A stretch of 10,756 nt of DNA from positions 1 through 10,756 of the forward strand of contig JAGUUF010000001.1 of assembly GCA_020063545.1 (NCBI GenBank), in the 5' to 3' direction. Source of the stretch: Cytophagales bacterium (GTDB lineage Bacteria > Bacteroidota > Bacteroidia > Cytophagales > Cyclobacteriaceae). Shown piece after piece: positions 6,766-10,756 of this stretch (position 1 is the first letter of the stretch; every line of letters starts with the position of its first letter). A program made the position numbers and the translations under genes. The notes beneath the pieces were generated by a model. That model was not told the origin of the DNA. It searched no databases and worked only from the letters and a program-made list of their open reading frames with translations.

Positions 6766-7347
6766 ATGGATGAGTTTGCTGCCATGCGGAATTTTATTGC
6801 CCGCTTCATCAGCTTCTCCGATGATGAATGGCGCTTATTGCAGTCTATTACCTCGAGGCGTTCCCTAAAAAAGGGCGAGTTTGTGTTGAAAGCAGGCGAA
6901 GTGTGCAACCATGTTACGTTTATCAACAAGGGCTTCGTCAGGATTTACAATCTGGTTAATGATGATGGCCTTACGGTGAACTTTGCCTTCGAAGGCAACT
7001 TCATTACCGACTTTGCCAGTTTTATTACCCGTAAGCCTACTGCCGACAATATTATTGCCATGGAGGATTTGGAAATTCTCCAGATTAACCACGCTAATCT
7101 TCAGGCAGCGTATAGCCAATCGCCAACATGGGAACGGTTCGGCCGCCTGATGGCTGAGTACATCCTGCTGTTTGTGGTGAGCCGGAACAAGAGTTTATTG
7201 TTCGATACACCGGAAGAACGCTACCAGAAACTGATGAGGGAACGGCCTAAAGTAATGGCTAAAGTTCCCTTGAAGTATATTGCATCCTACCTTGGTATAA
7301 CCCCCCAAGCATTAAGCCGGATAAGAAAACGACTGGCCGAAGGATGA
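6766..7347 (+). CDS. Crp/Fnr-family transcriptional regulator, second paralogue
   Basis: A 193-residue protein that aligns without gaps to the preceding regulator over nearly its whole length; by hand count about 47% of residues are identical, with the shared opening MDEF and the C-terminal blocks PEERY, VPLKYIAS and ALSRIRKR. It has the same layout: beta-roll (about 25-115), then helix-turn-helix (166-189). The key difference is Gln181 where the first copy has Glu181, giving Q-x-x-S-R in the recognition helix; in CRP and FNR this Glu contacts the conserved C-G pair of the half-site, so specificity or affinity may differ. It has no cAMP cassette and no Fe-S cysteine cluster. It ends in TGA directly abutting the TAA of the convergent mutS gene. 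The pair is best explained by an old tandem duplication. Confidence 0.92.
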   Translation: MDEFAAMRNFIARFISFSDDEWRLLQSITSRRSLKKGEFVLKAGEVCNHVTFINKGFVRIYNLVNDDGLTVNFAFEGNFITDFASFITRKPTADNIIAMEDLEILQINHANLQAAYSQSPTWERFGRLMAEYILLFVVSRNKSLLFDTPEERYQKLMRERPKVMAKVPLKYIASYLGITPQALSRIRKRLAEG

Positions 7348-9054
7348 TTATTTTTTTATAAGTGAAAGTATTTCATTCAGCTTCAGCAATGCCTCTACCG
7401 GGCTGATGGTGTTGATGTCAACCTGCTCCAGCATTTCCTGCACTTGCCTGTATTTCGGATCCATCTCGAATAAACTCATCTGGTGGGTGGCCTTCGGCAG
7501 TTCCTGCATTTTTTTCTTCGGATCGTTTTTATGCTTTTCCTTCTCCAGGAAATGCAGCACCTCATTTGCCCGTATCACCACCTTGTTGGGAATGCCGGCC
7601 AGTTGCGCCACATGAATGCCGAAACTGTGCTCGCTGCCTCCCTCCTTCAGTTTGCGCATGAAGATGATCTTATCGCCTGCCTCCTTTACGCTCACATTAA
7701 AATTTTTCACGCGCACAAAATCTTCTGCCAACTGGTTAAGTTCATGGTAGTGGGTGGCAAACAAGGTTTTCGGCCGGTAATCCTTATGCTGGTGCAAATA
7801 CTCCACAATGGCCCAGGCAATCGAAACGCCATCGTAGGTTGATGTTCCCCGCCCGATTTCATCCATTAAAATCAAACTGCGGTTGCTGAGGTTATTCAGG
7901 ATGCTGGCCGTTTCAATCATCTCCACCATAAACGTGGATTCGCCCTTCGATAAATTATCCGATGCCCCTACGCGGGTAAAAATCTTATCCACCAACCCAA
8001 TGCGGGCGCTTTCGGCCGGCACAAAACTCCCGATTTGCGCCATCAAAACAATTAATGCGGTTTGTCGCAACAGGGCCGACTTACCCGCCATGTTTGGACC
8101 GGTAATAATAAGAACCTGCTGCGTATCGTTGTCGAGGTACACATCGTTGGGAACATAACTTTCGCCCACCGGCAACTGCTTTTCAATTACCGGGTGGCGG
8201 CCTGCTTTGATGTCCAGCGTGGTAGATTCGTCTATTTCAGGCCGGCAATAGTTGTTTTGCCTGGCCACCTGCGCAAACGACAGGAGTACATCCAGCACGG
8301 CCAGGGCACGCGCATTTTGCTGAATCTGGGTTACAAAACCAGATGCCTGCCGCACCAGCTCCTGGAATATCCGTTGTTCAATAACAATCAGCTTGTCCTC
8401 AGCATGCAGGATTTTCTCCTCGTAAATCTTTAGCTCTTCGGTAATATACCGCTCAGCATTTACCAGTGTTTGCTTGCGTAACCAATCGGCCGGCACCTTA
8501 TCCTTGTTGGCGTTGCTCACTTCAAGGTAGTAACCAAACACTTTGTTGTAGGAAATCTTCAGCGAGTTGATTCCCGTGCGTTCAATTTCGCGCTTCTGTA
8601 TCTGCAGCAGGTAATCCTTCCCCGAAAAGGCAATGCTGCGCAGTTCATCCAGCTCGGCATCAATGCCTTCGTTGATGATGCCGCCCTGGTGGGTGAGCAT
8701 GGGTGCATCTTCGCGCAATTCGCGCTCAATTTTTTCAAGAAGAAACTCACACCGGTTTAGTTGATCGCCCAGTTTTTTCAATTCAGTTGATGAATGCTGC
8801 TCCAGCAAACTTTTTATCGGGCCGGTGCGATGCAACGATCGCTTCAGTTGAAGCATTTCGCGCGGGTTAATGCGCCCGGCAGCTACTTTTGAGATCAGCC
8901 GCTCCAGGTCGGCTATGTGCTTCAACTCCTCGGTTAACCGCTCAGCCAGTTCATATTGCTGGCAAAAAACATCCACCATTCTTAACCGCTCTTCGATAGG
9001 GGCTCTTTCCTTAAGCGGCAGCACCATCCATTTGCGCAATTGCCGCGAGCCCAT
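7348..9054 (-). CDS. mutS: MutS C-terminal portion (lever, clamp and ATPase domains)
   Basis: This 568-residue open part begins at the first in-frame ATG after the stop (codon 300 of the full frame, MGSRQLRKW). It holds the core and clamp regions with FGYYLEVSNANKDKVPADW, the Walker A loop GPNMAGKS (full-frame 618-625), the MutS signature around FTRVGASDNLSKGEST, and the Walker B segment LILMDEIGRGTSTYDG (693-708). It ends with the usual C-terminal helix (ISPVEALLKLNEILSLIKK). If restarted at this ATG it would resemble MutS relatives lacking domains I and II and could still dimerise and bind ATP, but not read mismatches. No Shine-Dalgarno precedes the ATG, so reinitiation is uncertain. Confidence 0.85.
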   Translation of the reverse strand: MGSRQLRKWMVLPLKERAPIEERLRMVDVFCQQYELAERLTEELKHIADLERLISKVAAGRINPREMLQLKRSLHRTGPIKSLLEQHSSTELKKLGDQLNRCEFLLEKIERELREDAPMLTHQGGIINEGIDAELDELRSIAFSGKDYLLQIQKREIERTGINSLKISYNKVFGYYLEVSNANKDKVPADWLRKQTLVNAERYITEELKIYEEKILHAEDKLIVIEQRIFQELVRQASGFVTQIQQNARALAVLDVLLSFAQVARQNNYCRPEIDESTTLDIKAGRHPVIEKQLPVGESYVPNDVYLDNDTQQVLIITGPNMAGKSALLRQTALIVLMAQIGSFVPAESARIGLVDKIFTRVGASDNLSKGESTFMVEMIETASILNNLSNRSLILMDEIGRGTSTYDGVSIAWAIVEYLHQHKDYRPKTLFATHYHELNQLAEDFVRVKNFNVSVKEAGDKIIFMRKLKEGGSEHSFGIHVAQLAGIPNKVVIRANEVLHFLEKEKHKNDPKKKMQELPKATHQMSLFEMDPKYRQVQEMLEQVDINTISPVEALLKLNEILSLIKK

Positions 9055-9102
9055 CGGGGTAACGGTCTGGTCGAGGATCTGAAGCAGCGGTACCCCGATC
9101 TC

Positions 9103-9951
9103 TTATGGCGATGACACCAGCTCCAGGTTGCGGATGGTGAATTTATCAAGCCACACATACTTGTCTTCATCCATTCGCGAAATGGAGGCAATATGCTGTG
9201 TATCCTTATGCTCGGTGGCTTCCAGGTACTGCAGCGCAGCGCCAGCCGCTATAATGGCTTCGGTAAGGCCGTCAATTCCAAAGCCTTTAAGCGATGCCGT
9301 TTTAAACTGGTTAATTAACTTCTCATGGGCATAGTCGTACGCATATACCCAGTCATCCATAGCGAAGGTGGCGTACGCATCGGCAAATTTTTTCTCAAAT
9401 TGTTCGCGTTGTGTTTTGCTAAAGATGATTTCAGCCGGTGCGAAACTCTGGATGAGCTTCAGGATGTAGCTTTCCGTTCCATGCGCAGCGTAAAACTCCC
9501 CGGTGCTGATGTCAAGAAACGAAACACCGTATGCTTGTTTGCCCGCAACGACCGAAGCGAGGAAGTTGTTCTGCTTTTTTTCAAGCACGTTATCGTTAAA
9601 CGATACCCCGGGTGTAACCAGTTCGGTAACACCACGCTTTACAATGCCCTTTACAAAACGCGGATCTTCCAGTTGATCGCAAATGGCTACCCGGTGGCCT
9701 GCACGCACCAGTTTGGGCAGGTAGGTATCCAGTGCGTGGTGGGGAAACCCTGCCAGTTCAATTTCGGAAGCAGAACCGTTACCGCGTTTGGTAAGCACAA
9801 TGTCGAGCACGTTGGCCGTAACGATGGCATCCTGTCCGAACGTTTCGTAGAAATCGCCTACCCGAAACAACAGCAACGCGCCCGGGTACTTCGCCTTGAT
9901 GGCGTTGTATTGCTTCATTAATGGCGTTTCGGAGGCGGTGCTTGCGGCCAT
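9103..9951 (-). CDS. mutS: MutS N-terminal portion (mismatch-recognition and connector domains)
   Basis: A 282-residue part with the mismatch-binding domain I, including Phe34-Tyr35-Glu36 in FRVGDFYETFGQDA, the F-x-E motif that stacks on and hydrogen-bonds to mismatched bases. It continues through AGFPHHALDTYLPKLVRAGHRVAICDQLEDP and VTPGV to the connector domain (STGEF, about 144-148) and stops just inside the core domain. The start at 9951 gives the usual MutS opening up to PLMKQYNAIKAKYPGALLLFR; an alternative ATG at codon 12 also exists. Alone it lacks dimerisation and ATPase parts and would not support repair. Confidence 0.85.
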   Translation of the reverse strand: MAASTASETPLMKQYNAIKAKYPGALLLFRVGDFYETFGQDAIVTANVLDIVLTKRGNGSASEIELAGFPHHALDTYLPKLVRAGHRVAICDQLEDPRFVKGIVKRGVTELVTPGVSFNDNVLEKKQNNFLASVVAGKQAYGVSFLDISTGEFYAAHGTESYILKLIQSFAPAEIIFSKTQREQFEKKFADAYATFAMDDWVYAYDYAHEKLINQFKTASLKGFGIDGLTEAIIAAGAALQYLEATEHKDTQHIASISRMDEDKYVWLDKFTIRNLELVSSP

Positions 9952-9955
9952 GAGG

Positions 9956-9963
9956 CAAATATA
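9956..9963 (-). promoter_or_regulatory. -7 promoter element of mutS
   Basis: On the minus strand TATATTTG is a full match to TAnnTTTG and ends 4 bp (CCTC) before the mutS ATG. No Shine-Dalgarno is present. No TTTG occurs at the standard -33 spacing. Usage would give a leaderless or near-leaderless mRNA. Confidence 0.45.
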
Positions 9964-10010
9964 GAGCGATTCGGTAAACTGATTTACCTATTCACAACTG
10001 ATGAAAGCAA

Positions 10011-10041
10011 GTTGAGGGTGTCTATAATTTCAATATATTTA
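10011..10041 (+). promoter_or_regulatory. Bacteroidota-type promoter of the small membrane protein gene
   Basis: GTTG (10011-10014), a 19-bp spacer and TATATTTA (10034-10041) fit the TTTG-N19-TAnnTTTG layout with one mismatch in each box. The -7 element ends 20 bp before the ATG at 10062, leaving room for a short leader. An overlapping TATAAT occurs at 10023-10028 without a good -35 partner. Confidence 0.45.
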
Positions 10042-10061
10042 ACTGATCGCAAAATTTCGTT

Positions 10062-10526
10062 ATGAACACCCAACCGACCAAATCCCCAAACCCGTTTTTT
10101 ATCCAACTGGCCAAACACAAATTTAAAATTGAAGCTGTATTAACTGCGCTGGCGCTTGCCGCCTGGTTTGTAGGCAAGCCGCAGGAGTTGATTCAGTTAC
10201 TCATGTTTACCCTTGCGGGCTTTTATTTTCTGAGCGCCTACTTTATATCTACCGTTAAAGAATTACTTGGAATAGTGGCTACAAAAGTGGCCGGCATTGC
10301 AGGCGCGGTTTGCATCATCGGCCTGGTGTTTATGAAACTGGGCCTTGAAGGCTGGCCGCAGATGCTGTTAATCGGATTCGCATCCACCGCATTGGCCGTA
10401 CTCATCCTCCTGGTTAACTGGATAAAATCGCAAAACACAGATTACCTGGTCCCCCTCATCCGCTCAACGGTACTGGCTATCATCACGGGCTACATCATCG
10501 TTCCCCATCTGCAGAACCAGGTTTAA
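10062..10526 (+). CDS. Small multi-spanning membrane protein of unknown function
   Basis: A 154-residue, strongly hydrophobic protein that I do not recognise. After a polar, basic N-terminus (1-22) there are about five predicted membrane helices: 23-38, 43-63, 69-93, 99-121 and 130-148. Short loops contain charged residues (HKFK near 19-22, KPQE near 39-42, KSQNTD near 122-127), and the first loop positives suggest a cytoplasmic N-terminus. No conserved catalytic motif, cysteine pair or transporter signature is visible. It is divergent from mutS, with 110 bp between starts, and its TAA overlaps the stop codon of the convergent DinB-like gene. Codon use and export-type hydrophobicity look like a real gene, and a good promoter match precedes it. 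Confidence 0.8.
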   Translation: MNTQPTKSPNPFFIQLAKHKFKIEAVLTALALAAWFVGKPQELIQLLMFTLAGFYFLSAYFISTVKELLGIVATKVAGIAGAVCIIGLVFMKLGLEGWPQMLLIGFASTALAVLILLVNWIKSQNTDYLVPLIRSTVLAIITGYIIVPHLQNQV

Positions 10527-10756
10527 GGCTTAAGCGCATCCCTCATCAGGTTATGATGGTGAGAAACATGGTACGCGGTGAAGTACAGCATTTCGCGAAG
10601 CGTGAGTTTGCCCAGCAGCGGGTGTGGTAACAGGTAGCGATCAAGTTTTTCTTCCGGCCAACGACTCACTTTCAAAGAAAAACGGGAGTAACTATCCACA
10701 AAGCGGTGAATTAAAGCTTCAGAGTCCGCGTCTGCGCTAATATTTTTTGGAATAAA
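10523..10756 (-). CDS. DinB/DUF1569-like protein, C-terminal part (5' end outside window)
   Basis: The last 77 codons of a minus-strand gene, open to the window edge. The translation ends with HPLLGKLTLREMLYFTAYHVSHHHNLMRDALKP. The HP-x-x-G-x-L-T-x-x-E-M-L followed by Y-H-x-x-H-H is the C-terminal pattern of DinB-superfamily and DUF1569-type four-helix-bundle proteins, in which the histidines coordinate a metal and thiol-dependent transferase activity has been shown for some members. The reaction of this one is unknown. It converges with the small membrane protein gene: the two TAA codons share TTAA at 10523-10526. Confidence 0.75.
   Translation of the reverse strand, partial: FIPKNISADADSEALIHRFVDSYSRFSLKVSRWPEEKLDRYLLPHPLLGKLTLREMLYFTAYHVSHHHNLMRDALKP

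Larger units (their letters stand above)
7348..9951 (-). pseudogene. mutS: mutS, DNA mismatch repair ATPase, interrupted by an in-frame TAA
   Basis: The frame from the ATG at 9951 to the TAA at 7348-7350 covers 868 codons, the usual length of MutS, and stays in one frame throughout; only codon 283 (9103-9105) reads TAA. The sequence runs RNLELVSSP, stop, EIGVPLLQILDQTVTPMGSR, normal MutS text on both sides, and no base is gained or lost. The stop lies where the core (lever) domain begins, so it separates mismatch recognition from clamp and ATPase. One C-to-T change from CAA (Gln) would explain it. Options are a real null mutation, a base-calling or assembly error, or readthrough. Stop reassignment is unlikely because TAA ends several other genes here. 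All other motifs look functional, so the lesion is either very recent or an artefact. Confidence 0.85.

Noticed and set aside
7348..7361. TTATTTTTTTATAA at the crp/mutS junction as a bidirectional terminator
   Set aside because: It has a T-run but no stable GC-rich stem before it on either strand.
9055..9105. Frameshift as the cause of the mutS interruption
   Set aside because: The two open parts are in the same frame (2604 bases from start to final stop, divisible by three) and the text between them is normal MutS sequence.
9103..9105. TAA reassigned to a sense codon in this organism
   Set aside because: TAA ends the YceI, dioxygenase-like, small membrane protein and DinB-like genes at their expected lengths.
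9100..9107. The string ATCTCTTATG shared between the mutS lesion and 1719-1729 as a sign of a common insertion or artefact
   Set aside because: A shared 10-mer is expected many times by chance in a window of this size, and flanking bases differ.
9325..9921. A 198-codon plus-strand frame opposite the mutS N-terminal part
   Set aside because: Fully antisense to clear MutS domain I and connector sequence; no start signal or family resemblance.

Overview
The window looks like a chromosomal segment of a Bacteroidota bacterium, probably of the Cytophagales. The grounds are gene content (LytS/LytTR pair, TonB receptor with a carboxypeptidase-regulatory-like N-terminal domain, Crp/Fnr proteins without a ligand signature, lipobox-type lipoprotein, YceI), the near absence of Shine-Dalgarno sequences, and TAnnTTTG-like -7 promoter elements placed just before start codons. 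Genus and species cannot be read from the sequence. I saw no RNA gene, insertion sequence, CRISPR array or attachment site, and no stretch above 300 bases lacks a gene.

Layout. (a) Positions 1-1669, minus strand: a tight operon of three exported proteins, in transcription order an intradiol-dioxygenase-like lipoprotein, a YceI-family protein and an NHL-type beta-propeller cut by the window edge. (b) Positions 1806-3565, plus strand, divergent from (a): a LytS-type membrane histidine kinase and its LytTR response regulator, overlapping by ATGA. (c) Positions 3566-7347, plus strand: a control region with two perfect FNR-type dyads (TTGATnnnnATCAA), a TonB-dependent receptor, then two tandem paralogous Crp/Fnr regulators. 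(d) Positions 7348-9951, minus strand: mutS, intact in length and motifs except for one in-frame TAA at codon 283. (e) Positions 10062-10526: a small multi-spanning membrane protein of unknown function, divergent from mutS. (f) Positions 10523-10756, minus strand: the 3' end of a DinB/DUF1569-like gene whose stop codon overlaps that of (e).

How they may work together. The kinase and regulator probably sense an envelope or extracellular signal and may control the divergent exported operon; this rests on position alone. Block (c) is the most coherent regulatory unit: two dyads 32 bp apart lie upstream of a weak -7-like element for the receptor, and the adjacent Crp/Fnr proteins carry the recognition-helix pattern (E/Q-x-x-S-R) expected to read TTGAT half-sites. 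The first Crp/Fnr gene also has its start codon inside a perfect 12-bp inverted repeat. The mutS lesion, if real, would make the organism deficient in mismatch repair.
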